NCBI GenBank assembly: GCA_944472135.2 | Contig: OX235265.1 | Span: 56,679,112 to 56,743,111, forward strand | Length of the DNA: 64,000 nucleotides | Origin: Trichobilharzia regenti | Taxonomy: Eukaryota > Platyhelminthes > Trematoda > Strigeidida > Schistosomatidae | Direction of reading: 5' to 3' | Shown: positions 34,466-45,863 of the stretch, piece after piece | Position numbering within the stretch: the first letter of the stretch is position 1 | Layout of the letters: each line of letters opens with the position of its first letter | Notes under the pieces: model-generated | What the model was told of the DNA's origin: nothing | Seen by the model: the letters and a program-made list of their open reading frames with translations, nothing else | Databases searched by the model: none | Made by a program: the position numbers and the translations under genes

Positions 34466-35286
34466 ATGCCTGGGTCAAAGAAGGGACAGAGTGTCTTGGA
34501 TGCAAACAGGAAAGTAAGTCATGGTGACTTGTCTGTTAATTGTAACGATGTGTCTGATGTTAAGCATGATATGGTTGATGTTACTGTTTCGCCGTTCAGG
34601 GATAATAGGAACATCAAACTCCCTAAGTTTGAACCACGGTGTTTCGATGGAAGCCCGGCTGATTATTTACAATTTGTGGAGGAGTTTGTGATCATGGTGG
34701 GTGGTTTTTTATTAACTGATGAAATGAAATTGATGTATTTGATGAGGTATTGCACTGGAGATGCTTCAAGAGCAATAAAGTGCTGTGAGCTCATACCCCC
34801 TAATGAGGGATACGCTGAGGCTATGAGCATATTACGTCAAAGGTTTGGAAGACCTTCAATGATTGTAAGGAACGTATACGAAGCTGTCAAAGGTAACGGA
34901 AGTCAACTTCAAGATGACTCCAAGGCACTTACTGAGTTTTTAGATAATCTTATGACCTATAAGAATACCTTGATTTCTGTGAATTGCATGAGTGACCTCA
35001 ACTCGAGTTTTCTACTAGAAGTAATAGCAAGACGTCTACCTACTCGACTGTAAAGGAAGTGGGTGAAGATAAGCTCCCGTATGGAGGATGACGGTGTCGA
35101 GCAAAAATTCGATGATATCCTGAAACTAGTAAAAGATAGTGTCAATCAATCTATCAGCAAGTTCGCCAGTATATTGAATCTCACCCGTAGAATAGAGCAG
35201 TCTGAGGGTAAAATGCAAACATTGATGTCGAAAGGGTCACAGAGAGGTGGATATCGAGAAGGCTCCATGATGTATAGTAATGCATA
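34466..35286 (+). pseudogene. Gag of E5, 5' part
   Basis: Starts MPGSKKG like E1. A TAA at 35051-35053 (after RRLPTRL) matches the stop in E4. The frame continues to SMMYSNAY, where the array inserted. The Gag core (LMYLMRYCTGDASRAIKCC) is intact. Confidence 0.85.
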
Positions 35287-35560
35287 TGCGGAGTAGGTAA
35301 CATTGTGTTTGCACACTTTTTGGTTACTTGTATAAATTCGAGATATTGTACATAATTTTTGTTTAAAACGCTTCTTGTTGAAATATATTTAACTTCCTGG
35401 GAGAATTGAAAAATACACTCTGCTGTTGGAGACTTCGTCTTCTCCCTGGTCACTTCTGCTTACTTGCTCCACTCACACCGTGTTGTATACTTCGGATTTA
35501 TTGTAGGAGCCTACTACTCTCAACCGAAGACATTTCTACAACCAGAACACAGCAGCTACA

Positions 35561-36136
35561 TCTAAGTGGAGTGAATACTTACCTTTGATTTTACTTGGTA
35601 TCCGTTCTACTATCAAAGAAGATTTAGGATGTACACCGGCTCAACTTGTCTATGGCACCAACCTAACCTTGCCTGGACAGCTAGTCCCCTCAGCCGATTC
35701 CACAGACGTGAACATTGCCGACTTCACTAACCGATTAACTAGACAAATGCTTCAACTTCAACCAACAGCACCTCGACAATCTCCCCGAAGAGATCAGATC
35801 AACAAACATCTACAAACTTGCAAATTCGTCTTCATTCGAGTCGACGCCATCAGAAAAGGATTGCAACCTCCATACGAAGGACCTTTTCAAGTTATTAAAC
35901 GTTCAGACAAACACTTTACAGTGAACAAGAATGGAAGACGAGAGACTGTTTCAATTGATCGAATCAAACCCGCATACACCGACAACGACTTCGAATCTAC
36001 ATCGGCAGCTGCGCAATCAAATAATCAAACATCCGATTCCACTCCACCGGCACCAAGTCTTATCCTCCCTCCATATCAAACACGTAGTGGTCGGCAAATC
36101 AGTAAACCGGCTCGCTACGTTCATTTTGAGGACTAA
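35561..36136 (+). CDS. Gypsy integrase C-terminal fragment, unit 1
   Basis: Begins in frame immediately after the LTR junction (SKWSEYLPLILLGIRSTIKE) and ends GRQISKPARYVHFED with TAA. This is the end of a Ty3/gypsy integrase: the region after the catalytic core (GCTPAQLVYGTNLTLPGQL), a C-terminal chromatin/DNA-binding part (PPYEGPFQVIKR) and a proline-rich tail. No catalytic DDE residues are present, so it is a fragment. The C-terminus resembles those of the CsRn1/Boudicca group of flukes. Confidence 0.75.
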   Translation, partial: SKWSEYLPLILLGIRSTIKEDLGCTPAQLVYGTNLTLPGQLVPSADSTDVNIADFTNRLTRQMLQLQPTAPRQSPRRDQINKHLQTCKFVFIRVDAIRKGLQPPYEGPFQVIKRSDKHFTVNKNGRRETVSIDRIKPAYTDNDFESTSAAAQSNNQTSDSTPPAPSLILPPYQTRSGRQISKPARYVHFED

Positions 36137-36885
36137 TAAAAGAAAAATCATTAAAAATTATTATTATCTTTCTCGTTTAGACATTATTATCATGACCGTT
36201 AGTATTTCGTCGTAAACTTTGATGTTACTATCACTATTATTTATTTATATGTACCTCACCTAAAAAACAGGTATTGTCCTTTTCAAAAACTATTGATCTT
36301 TAATCCATATTTTTTTTAATGTTTCTTTCCCCTCCTTAATTACTGTGCATTTACATATTTTTCTTTATACATTAAAAATCTATGTTCATGGTTAGTGCAA
36401 ATTTAAGTGACATGACTTTCTATTTCAATTTTTATTGCTGAACTCATTGTATATGCTTTCAGACTTTACATGATTCACATACCTTCTCGCGTTTATGCAT
36501 GTTGTAATATATCCCTGTTTTTAACCAAAAATTGCTATTACTATTATTATTTACTTCATAGTTTTACTTATCATTTTCCGGTTGTCTCTCCGAACTTCTA
36601 GGGGGGAGCCGTGTGGAGTACGTAACAATGTGATTGTACACTTTTTGGTTACTTGTATAAATTCGAGATATTGTACATAATTTTTGTTTAAAACGCTTCT
36701 TGTTGAAATATATTTAACTTCCTGGGAGAATTGAAAAATACACTCTGCTGTTGGAGACTTCGTCTTCTCCCTGGTCACTTCTGCTTACTTGCTCCACTCA
36801 CACCGTGTTGTATACTTCGGATTTATTGTAGGAGCCTACTACTCTCAACCGAAGACATTTCTACAACCAGAACACAGCAGCTACA

Positions 36886-37461
36886 TCTAAGTGGAGTGAA
36901 TACTTACCTTTGATTTTACTTGGTATCCGTTCTACTATCAAAGAAGATTTAGGATGTACACCGGCTCAACTTGTCTATGGCACCAACCTAACCTTGCCTG
37001 GACAGCTAGTCCCCTCAGCCGATTCCACAGACGTGAACATTGCCGACTTCACTAACCGATTAACTAGACAAATGCTTCAACTTCAACCAACAGCACCTCG
37101 ACAATCTCCCCGAAGAGATCAGATCAACAAACATCTACAAACTTGCAAATTCGTCTTCATTCGAGTCGACGCCATCAGAAAAGGATTGCAACCTCCATAC
37201 GAAGGACCTTTTCAAGTTATTAAACGTTCAGACAAACACTTTACAGTGAACAAGAATGGAAGACGAGAGACTGTTTCAATTGATCGAATCAAACCCGCAT
37301 ACACCGACAACAACTTCGAATCTACATCGGCAGCTGCGCAATCAAATAATCAAACATCCGATTCCACTCCACCGGCACCAAGTCTTATCCTCCCTCCATA
37401 TCAAACACGTAGTGGTCGGCAAATCAGTAAACCGGCTCGCTACGTTCATTTTGAGGACTAA
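36886..37461 (+). CDS. Gypsy integrase C-terminal fragment, unit 2
   Basis: Same as unit 1 with one visible replacement (TDNNFES instead of TDNDFES). Confidence 0.75.
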   Translation, partial: SKWSEYLPLILLGIRSTIKEDLGCTPAQLVYGTNLTLPGQLVPSADSTDVNIADFTNRLTRQMLQLQPTAPRQSPRRDQINKHLQTCKFVFIRVDAIRKGLQPPYEGPFQVIKRSDKHFTVNKNGRRETVSIDRIKPAYTDNNFESTSAAAQSNNQTSDSTPPAPSLILPPYQTRSGRQISKPARYVHFED

Positions 37462-38211
37462 TAAAAGAAAAATCATTAAAAATTATTATTATCTTTCTCG
37501 TTTAGACATTATTATCATGACCGTTAGTATTTCGTCGTAAACTTTGATGTTACTATCACTATTATTTATTTATATGTACCTCACCTAAAAAACAGGTATT
37601 GTCCTTTTCAAAAACTATTGATCTTTAATCCATATTTTTTTTAATGTTTCTTTCCCCTCCTTAATTACTGTGCATTTACATATTTTTCTTTATACATTAA
37701 AAATCTATGTTCATGGTTAGTGCAAATTTAAGTGACATGACTTTCTATTTCAATTTTTATTGCTGAACTCATTGTATATGCTTTCAGACTTTACATGATT
37801 CACATACCTTCTCGCGTTTATGCATGTTGTAATATATCCCTGTTTTTAACCAAAAATTGCTATTACTATTATTATTTACTTCATAGTTTTACTTATCATT
37901 TTCCGGTTGTCTCTCCGAACTTCTAGGGGGGGAGCCGTGTGGAGTACGTAACAATGTGATTGTACACTTTTTGGTTACTTGTATAAATTCGAGATATTGT
38001 ACATAATTTTTGTTTAAAACGCTTCTTGTTGAAATATATTTAACTTCCTGGGAGAATTGAAAAATACACTCTGCTGTTGGAGACTTCGTCTTCTCCCTGG
38101 TCACTTCTGCTTACTTGCTCCACTCACACCGTGTTGTATACTTCGGATTTATTGTAGGAGCCTACTACTCTCAACCGAAGACATTTCTACAACCAGAACA
38201 CAGCAGCTACA

Positions 38212-38787
38212 TCTAAGTGGAGTGAATACTTACCTTTGATTTTACTTGGTATCCGTTCTACTATCAAAGAAGATTTAGGATGTACACCGGCTCAACTTGT
38301 CTATGGCACCAACCTAACCTTGCCTGGACAGCTAGTCCCCTCAGCCGATTCCACAGACGTGAACATTGCCGACTTCACTAACCGATTAACTAGACAAATG
38401 CTTCAACTTCAACCAACAGCACCTCGACAATCTCCCCGAAGAGATCAGATCAACAAACATCTACAAACTTGCAAATTCGTCTTCATTCGAGTCGACGCCA
38501 TCAGAAAAGGATTGCAACCTCCATACGAAGGACCTTTTCAAGTTATTAAACGTTCAGACAAACACTTTACAGTGAACAAGAATGGAAGACGAGAGACTGT
38601 TTCAATTGATCGAATCAAACCCGCATACACCGACAACGACTTCGAATCTACATCGGCAGCTGCGCAATCAAATAATCAAACATCCGATTCCACTCCACCG
38701 GCACCAAGTCTTATCCTCCCTCCATATCAAACACGTAGTGGTCGGCAAATCAGTAAACCGGCTCGCTACGTTCATTTTGAGGACTAA
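38212..38787 (+). CDS. Gypsy integrase C-terminal fragment, unit 3
   Basis: Identical at protein level to unit 1. Confidence 0.75.
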   Translation, partial: SKWSEYLPLILLGIRSTIKEDLGCTPAQLVYGTNLTLPGQLVPSADSTDVNIADFTNRLTRQMLQLQPTAPRQSPRRDQINKHLQTCKFVFIRVDAIRKGLQPPYEGPFQVIKRSDKHFTVNKNGRRETVSIDRIKPAYTDNDFESTSAAAQSNNQTSDSTPPAPSLILPPYQTRSGRQISKPARYVHFED

Positions 38788-39537
38788 TAAAAGAAAAATC
38801 ATTAAAAATTATTATTATCTTTCTCGTTTAGACATTATTATCATGACCGTTAGTATTTCGTCGTAAACTTTGATGTTACTATCACTATTATTTATTTATA
38901 TGTACCTCACCTAAAAAACAGGTATTGTCCTTTTCAAAAACTATTGATCTTTAATCCATATTTTTTTTAATGTTTCTTTCCCCTCCTTAATTACTGTGCA
39001 TTTACATATTTTTCTTTATACATTAAAAATCTATGTTCATGGTTAGTGCAAATTTAAGTGACATGACTTTCTATTTCAATTTTTATTGCTGAACTCATTG
39101 TATATGCTTTCAGACTTTACATGATTCACATACCTTCTCGCGTTTATGCATGTTGTAATATATCCCTGTTTTTAACCAAAAATTGCTATTACTATTATTA
39201 TTTACTTCATAGTTTTACTTATCATTTTCCGGTTGTCTCTCCGAACTTCTAGGGGGGGAGCCGTGTGGAGTACGTAACAATGTGATTGTACACTTTTTGG
39301 TTACTTGTATAAATTCGAGATATTGTACATAATTTTTGTTTAAAACGCTTCTTGTTGAAATATATTTAACTTCCTGGGAGAATTGAAAAATACACTCTGC
39401 TGTTGGAGACTTCGTCTTCTCCCTGGTCACTTCTGCTTACTTGCTCCACTCACACCGTGTTGTATACTTCGGATTTATTGTAGGAGCCTACTACTCTCAA
39501 CCGAAGACATTTCTACAACCAGAACACAGCAGCTACA

Positions 39538-40113
39538 TCTAAGTGGAGTGAATACTTACCTTTGATTTTACTTGGTATCCGTTCTACTATCAAAGAAGAT
39601 TTAGGATGTACACCGGCTCAACTTGTCTATGGCACCAACCTAACCTTGCCTGGACAGCTAGTCCCCTCAGCCGATTCCACAGACGTGAACATTGCCGACT
39701 TCACTAACCGATTAACTAGACAAATGCTTCAACTTCAACCAACAGCACCTCGACAATCTCCCCGAAGAGATCAGATCAACAAACATCTACAAACTTGCAA
39801 ATTCGTCTTCATTCGAGTCGACGCCATCAGAAAAGGATTGCAACCTCCATACGAAGGACCTTTTCAAGTTATTAAACGTTCAGACAAACACTTTACAGTG
39901 AACAAGAATGGAAGACGAGAGACTGTTTCAATTGATCGAATCAAACCCGCATACACCGACAACGACTTCGAATCTACATCGGCAGCTGCGCAATCAAATA
40001 ATCAAACATCCGATTCCACTCCACCGGCACCAAGTCTTATCCTCCCTCCATATCAAACACGTAGTGGTCGGCAAATCAGTAAACCGGCTCGCTACGTTCA
40101 TTTTGAGGACTAA
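39538..40113 (+). CDS. Gypsy integrase C-terminal fragment, unit 4
   Basis: Identical at protein level to unit 1; followed by the only complete LTR. Confidence 0.75.
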   Translation, partial: SKWSEYLPLILLGIRSTIKEDLGCTPAQLVYGTNLTLPGQLVPSADSTDVNIADFTNRLTRQMLQLQPTAPRQSPRRDQINKHLQTCKFVFIRVDAIRKGLQPPYEGPFQVIKRSDKHFTVNKNGRRETVSIDRIKPAYTDNDFESTSAAAQSNNQTSDSTPPAPSLILPPYQTRSGRQISKPARYVHFED

Positions 40114-40589
40114 TAAAAGAAAAATCATTAAAAATTATTATTATCTTTCTCGTTTAGACATTATTATCATGACCGTTAGTATTTCGTCGTAAACTTTGAT
40201 GTTACTATCACTATTATTTATTTATATGTACCTCACCTAAAAAACAGGTATTGTCCTTTTCAAAAACTATTGATCTTTAATCCATATTTTTTTTAATGTT
40301 TCTTTCCCCTCCTTAATTACTGTGCATTTACATATTTTTCTTTATACATTAAAAATCTATGTTCATGGTTAGTGCAAATTTAAGTGACATGACTTTCTAT
40401 TTCAATTTTTATTGCTGAACTCATTGTATATGCTTTCAGACTTTACATGATTCACATACCTTCTCGCGTTTATGCATGTTGTAATATATCCCTGTTTTTA
40501 ACCAAAAATTGCTATTACTATTATTATTTACTTCATAGTTTTACTTATCATTTTCCGGTTGTCTCTCCGAACTTCTAGGGGGGGAGCCG

Positions 40590-41070
40590 TGTGGAGTACG
40601 TAACAATGTGATTGTACACTTTTTGGTTACTTGTATAAATTCGAGATATTGTACATAATTTTTGTTTAAAACGCTTCTTGTTGAAATATATATAACTTCC
40701 TGGGAGAATTGAAAAATACACTCTGCTGTTGGAGACTTCGTCTTCTCCCTGGTCACTTCTGCTTACTTGCTCCACTCACACCGTGTTGTATACTTCGGAT
40801 TTATTGTAGGAGCCTACTACTCTCAACCGAAGACATTTCTACAACCGGAACACAGCAGCTACAGCAGACGCAGTCCAAACAATTAACGTGCCCGTGGATT
40901 ATATAATTAATTTGTAGCCGAGGACTTAGACTTTATATCCAAGTAATCCTTTTTGTTGCTATAACTCGTCACTGTATTTTTGGTAATATATTGTGATTTA
41001 ACACTCCACTGACTTGGATTATTACTTTTATATTTGGAATGTTAGTGAACTCTAATATTTGTCCCCTACA
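40590..41070 (+). repeat. Complete Ty3/gypsy LTR closing the array
   Basis: 481 bp from tgtggagtac to cccctaca. The first 274 bp (to 40863, cagctaca) equal the truncated LTRs of the units; the last 207 bp are present only here. The comparison fixes the deletion junction of the units exactly. Confidence 0.8.
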
Positions 41071-41074
41071 CATA

Positions 41075-41648
41075 TAGACCTAGTGAGTGTAACAGGTTTC
41101 GTAGTACATCCTCAACAGATAAGTTACAAGATGGAAGACAAACACGGTTGTGTTTTACACGTTTGGAAGAGGTGCATACAAAGGTGAACTGTGAATCAGT
41201 GAGGAAGTTCAGTGATAAGCTAAATGTAAACTCCAGGCCTGACTTCGAATTGTGTGACGATAACGGTGAGGTGAAGAAGTCTGTAGTTTCAACTGGTAAG
41301 CCATTGTTGAATAGAGTGTCACAGAATAGAGTTGCTGTTTCAAAGTCCAGTTCTGACCCTACAAGTTTACAAGGCATTACTAGTCAGAGTGAAGTTATTA
41401 AACCTTTTAGGATTTGCGAGGAGGAACCAAAATTGTCTACTTCTGTTATTAAAGAGTTTGAAAATGATGAAGTCGACCATATAGATGATGGTAAATTGAA
41501 TATTCGTGATAATGATCATGATACTTCACATTTGTCTTTGGTTGATCATGATGAGATGAGGGATATGCCTACCAATTCCAAGTTAATTTAAGGTTCTGTA
41601 CAACTACAACGTGAAGTAGAATTAAATGCAGATGCAGTTGCAGAAGGC
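41075..41648 (+). pseudogene. Gag-derived frame of E5, 3' part
   Basis: Resumes the E1-like frame (CNRFRSTSSTDKLQD, then CFTRLEEVHTKVNC and the acidic linker DVSHL-type region). Open for 147 codons from 41148 to 41591, then truncated at the palindrome. Confidence 0.75.
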
Positions 41649-41694
41649 ATGTCAGAAACAGTTGGTAGTATATACTACCAACTGTTTCTGACAT
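41649..41694. repeat. Perfect 46-bp palindrome
   Basis: Two 23-bp arms with no spacer, centre between 41671 and 41672 (gtagtat/atactac). It marks the exact 3' breakpoint of E5. 41695-44250 contains short frames only and no supported gene. Confidence 0.85.
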
Positions 41695-43603
41695 TTAGCA
41701 AAAGCTGTACAAATTTATTGTTCAGAACTCTACAGTTCTACACCTTCAGACAACGAATTCTCAGGTAGCGACCATAAAACAGTAATATGTTTATCTGACA
41801 TTTTTCCCGAAATAATACGCGGAGCCAAAGTTTTTCTTGGCTTATATTTTTTAATTCATGGAAAATTTTCATTGTAGCATATAGGAAATCAAAACAAGTG
41901 ATTCAGCGAAGAGACTGTTTTCAACGAATTTATTAGCAAGCTGTGAAATCATGTATATGTATGACTTTTAAGAAAATATATTTCGACTTTCCTACTAATC
42001 CTATAATTGCACACCCCTTCCAAGTTCTATACATCCCATGAATTATTCTTTATGTGACATTAATTGTTTTATCACTTGACATTTAACTATGATTATAATC
42101 ACAAACCATTTAATCGCATTTCAAACTAATATTATTTTATGCATTCATGCCTATGATTCAATTCCCTCGCCGGAAATTTCTTAAAAACCATGTATACACA
42201 ATTGTACAGCTTGATAATAAATTCGCTGAAAACGGTTTCTTCGCTGAATCACTTGTTTCATTTTTCTACATAACTCTATGTCTGAACACATGTCGATTAC
42301 AGTTTGTATCAGAATCTGGTCTTATGCTCTAACAGGGACTCATACTTTACGAATGCGTCTTCAGATGAAGCGCTTAGAAATGGCCATGATAATATAAAAT
42401 CAATTCATGATGTCAATGTACTTGAAGATTTACTTAGGCTTACATTTCCCCAAAGCGAGCTTATCCCGAAAGTCGTTAAGGAGAATTCCGCTAAAAAAAA
42501 CAACCAAATATTATAGTCACAATAAATTGTCATAACTAATTTCAAACACCTCTACTTTGACTAGAACTCATGAATTAAAACACTGAAACTTTCGAAATAA
42601 AGAGATTTGAGTCGTTCACCGAACCCCTAACCTCGGAGAGAATAATCGGATTTTTCAAAAAAAGGCAACAAACTCTAAATAACCTACCTGAAACTAACAT
42701 ACTTATTATCCTGCATACATGTTTTTTCTTTCTTTATTCAAACTAATAAAAGTAACCGGCTGTATGCGATAGTGTTGAGCATAAAAATGTGCTCAGGAAA
42801 CAATATGGGCTGTTTAGTGCGGCCTTTATCAAACTGTGCACTGCGGAGAACAACCAGTCCGCAGATATCCTTCGTGAGAGAGATGCGTGTCTAAGTGAAG
42901 TAGTTCTTAAAACCCGAAAAATCGGAAAGGCTTTTATCATTCGGAAGTCGTCTGGACGGTATATCTTCTGTCGTGATGAAAAATGTTGGTTATACCATGA
43001 ATATACTTTTGCTGAACCTATGTTCATTTTCATTAAATTTTGGAACATAAACTTGGTGGAAGATTTCTTATAAAGTGCTTATCCCCAAAATCTGTCCACA
43101 GATGCACAACTGTTGCCCAATCAGCATTACATCCCTCATTTCAATTGTCATAGGAAAAACTATAAAGGGTAAAATCGTTCGATAATTTTCGCCTTAGTAA
43201 GAAGAAAACCAAGTGTATAAAATGTTTTTGTTTTGTTTACAACCCTCTCTTCAACTGCAGACAGACTAAAATATACTATGAATGAAATAAGAACATACAC
43301 TTTATTTTGTACAGCAAATGTTTGACATGAAGATCACAGATTAAGGAAACAACAGTCAGTTGAAGGTGATGACATAGTTATTTACAAATAACACGAAAAA
43401 AAGAATTATTTATCATAAGTTTGGAAACGAAATCCGAAGATTTTGTAATTGGCTTCACAACAAAGCACAAATTAACCCGAAAAACGGCGAAAAGATCACG
43501 TAGTAGCAAGCAAACATTTAGAAGTGATTTGAAATCAGGAAATTCTGTAACAACAGAAGGCAAAACACGGAAGCCAAGGCATATTTTTCATTAATCAAAC
43601 CGC

Positions 43604-43604
<1 letters not shown>

Positions 43605-43640
<36 letters not shown>
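43605..43640. repeat. (AT)n microsatellite
   Basis: An uninterrupted run of AT dinucleotides, ending in attcgc. Confidence 0.9.
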
Positions 43641-44249
43641 GCTAACCAATCACTTAGGGTGTGATTTTGGTTTACATTAAATAGCATGAAATAGAGTGTT
43701 CAAATGTACACATTATTCTTTTGCTAATGACGCATTGAACTGTGGGAATATGTGAGAATCAAATTCTGTTGGAACACATTGTCTGTATCAAACCACCACA
43801 ATTCTGTTTAGATCGGTGGGTCAAGCAATGATAATAATGAAAATAGTAAAGAACAAAGATCAGAATACACAGTTGTGCAATAAGTGAAAAAATACCTCCC
43901 TAGGTTAACTGTGAATATTCGTGAGTTTAGTTTGAGTTGCTTGACAGTCAACCGAAGTACAGTCGAATTGCTTAGCTTGTTGAAGACGGCAAATGCAGGC
44001 GGAATATTCACTTTATGTCCTAATTCAACTATATGTCGGCCAATGGCGCTCGTAAGGGACTAGAGACCTGTGAGTCTCAGACATTTTGGGAGATATTTGG
44101 AGGAGCGAATGAATGTCCATGTTTTTGTCTTTACAGTGTACTTGCCTCAGCGCGTGCATGTGAATTTTTAAACACAGTCAGAGGTGACTTCTCATAGATA
44201 CCTGTCCACTGTTGATTGATAAAAAGAACGACTATTACTGTAAACAGGA

Positions 44250-44960
44250 ACAAGTTTAGCTGCCGGATAAGTTGCAGCAAGGGTTACTCTCACTCTAATT
44301 TTTATTCGTTGTGATAAGTGCGAGCTTCTCAGCTGTAACAACTTCCTCTTCATTACTATGATCTCTTCTACATTGTCTTATCAACTTCTTTACATCCTCG
44401 TTTTCGTACAACCGCTTTTCTAAAAAGTTCAAATGTTCATGTAATCTATCTTCTGAGAAAAGTTTCCGCATTCTCTTAAACAGCTACCTGATCAATATTT
44501 GTTTGTATTTCATTGGACATGGACTTACTTAGTTTAACTATATTTGACCCAGGTATCCTTGTGGTGCATTCCTCTGCCGATTGTGTAATCGTCTGGTCTT
44601 CTGATGGATCGATCAAGAAAGTGAAATTGATAGTCATGTTCAAGTGCCACTGTCAAATTAATCTTCCGATGCACATTGTTGGAAATTCGGAATAACTCAA
44701 AGCATTGTCCATGCCCTTGCGAATCACAAATAGATCATCCACGCACCTAGCATAAAGACCAAACGCCTCAATCGGAGATCTAACTTCGTTCGTTTCTGAA
44801 CTTCTCTCAGGTATACCAATAAAAATAATTCTTAGAGGACTTCCCATAGTTATTCCATCAGTCTTTTCAAAGTGCTTGTTACTGAGACGAAACTGTACAT
44901 ATTTTGTACATAATACCAACAGTTCCTCATGTATTTACTCTGTGAGGTGAGCGTTTCAAA
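44250..44960 (-). pseudogene. Relic of a second Penelope-like family
   Basis: Minus-strand reading has DGITMGSPL (RT motif B) and YARCVDDLFVI (motif C, with Cys for the usual Tyr before VDD) in one frame (44653-44919), then broken frames including KLIRQCRRDH. It is a diverged relative of the Penelope-like proteins at 27744 and 52056. Confidence 0.55.
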
Positions 44961-45269
44961 TAGTTTGCGAATTATCTCAATTTTCCAGGTAGATATTAGG
45001 TGATAGGGAGGATATGCCGAAAGACATCACACCTTAAAACCGACCACCTTTTGAAATCAAGTCTTGCGAAAACCTGTACAGTTTCAAACAGAATCTGGAC
45101 AAAAACATTAATCTGTCCTCTTTAGCTCACCCAAAACAGCCCAATTTACAATTTACATTGCAAAATATTTTATATAACTCAGTGACTATAGCTGATAAAC
45201 AAGCTTACAATTCCTGTGACTTAGTTACTGATGTGCAGGCTCAACCCAACACTATTCTGTTACTTATCC

Positions 45270-45750
45270 AAAATAACTTAATAATAATAATAACGGCTTT
45301 ATTCCAAACAGTATTTGTGGTACATGTATGGAATTTTCAGCGTGCATTACAATATATTGCATCTAATTACCTCATACATTTTATAAGATTTTAAAATCAA
45401 AAAGCAACACCCAAAAAAGATAAATAAAAAGAAAATAGCGTTGCGTTTACATTCTGAACAATGCACCATAGGATATGAAGTATAAAATTGGTGTATAATA
45501 GAAGATAAGAACAACAGTGTAATAGTAACGAGGAAAGGAAAACAAAAACTAATGGGACTATTTGTTAGAGTGCCGCAGTAAGTTGATCGTGTCATACCTA
45601 ACGGATTTCTCATCACATAACAGCTGTGCCAGATATGGTATTGTGGAGTTTTTGTATTTGGTAGTCCTAGCATATAGCCTCGTATAGCTGCTTCTAGTTC
45701 TACCAGATGAAATGCAAGGAGAGAGCTGTGTATAGAGAGGATGCTCGGGG
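45270..45750 (-). pseudogene. CR1-like element, 3' end (split copy)
   Basis: Minus-strand C-terminus parallel to 54020-55123 (LSPCISSGRTRS, ARTTKYKNSTIPYLA) followed by the 3' untranslated region and an (AAT)n-like tail near 45275-45300. The remaining part of the same copy lies at 48985-49785, separated by the RTE insertion. Confidence 0.75.
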
Positions 45751-45863
45751 TGTATTATTATTTATTATTGCTCCCTTGGGTTCCTAGTGGAACATAGGGC
45801 TTCAACTGCACGTCTCCATTTTCTCCTGTCTTCTGCTGTACTTTTCGCCTGCATCCATGTTAG

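Larger units (their letters stand above)
35287..41070 (+). repeat. Tandem array of Ty3/gypsy LTR-integrase units
   Basis: Four units start at 35287, 36612, 37938 and 39264 (spacing 1325, 1326 and 1326), followed by a full LTR at 40590-41070. Each unit is: the first 274 bp of the LTR, an integrase C-terminus in frame, about 475 bp of 3' untranslated sequence and a polypurine tract (agggggggag). Units are almost identical by eye; unit 2 has one amino-acid change (D to N) and the G-run varies by one. Ends are TG...CA, and the duplication cata flanks the array (35283-35286 and 41071-41074) within E5 gag. One insertion therefore delivered or later grew into the array. Collapse or expansion by the assembler is possible. 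Confidence 0.85.
33962..41648 (+). mobile_element. E5: gag-only BEL copy, interrupted and 3'-truncated
   Basis: 5' LTR (33962-34320), leader and gag are colinear with E1 and E4. The interior is split at 35286 by the LTR-integrase array and resumes at 41075. It ends abruptly at about 41648, within codons equivalent to the middle of the E1 frame, at a 46-bp palindrome. No 3' LTR is present. Confidence 0.85.

Noticed and set aside
35931..36215. 94-codon frames repeated four times in the array
   Set aside because: They overlap the integrase tail in another frame and run into the 3' UTR; their identity reflects unit identity.
35287..41070. Regular direct repeats considered as a CRISPR-like array or protein-repeat gene
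   Set aside because: The period is 1.33 kb with no short repeat-spacer structure, and LTR and polypurine tract are clear.
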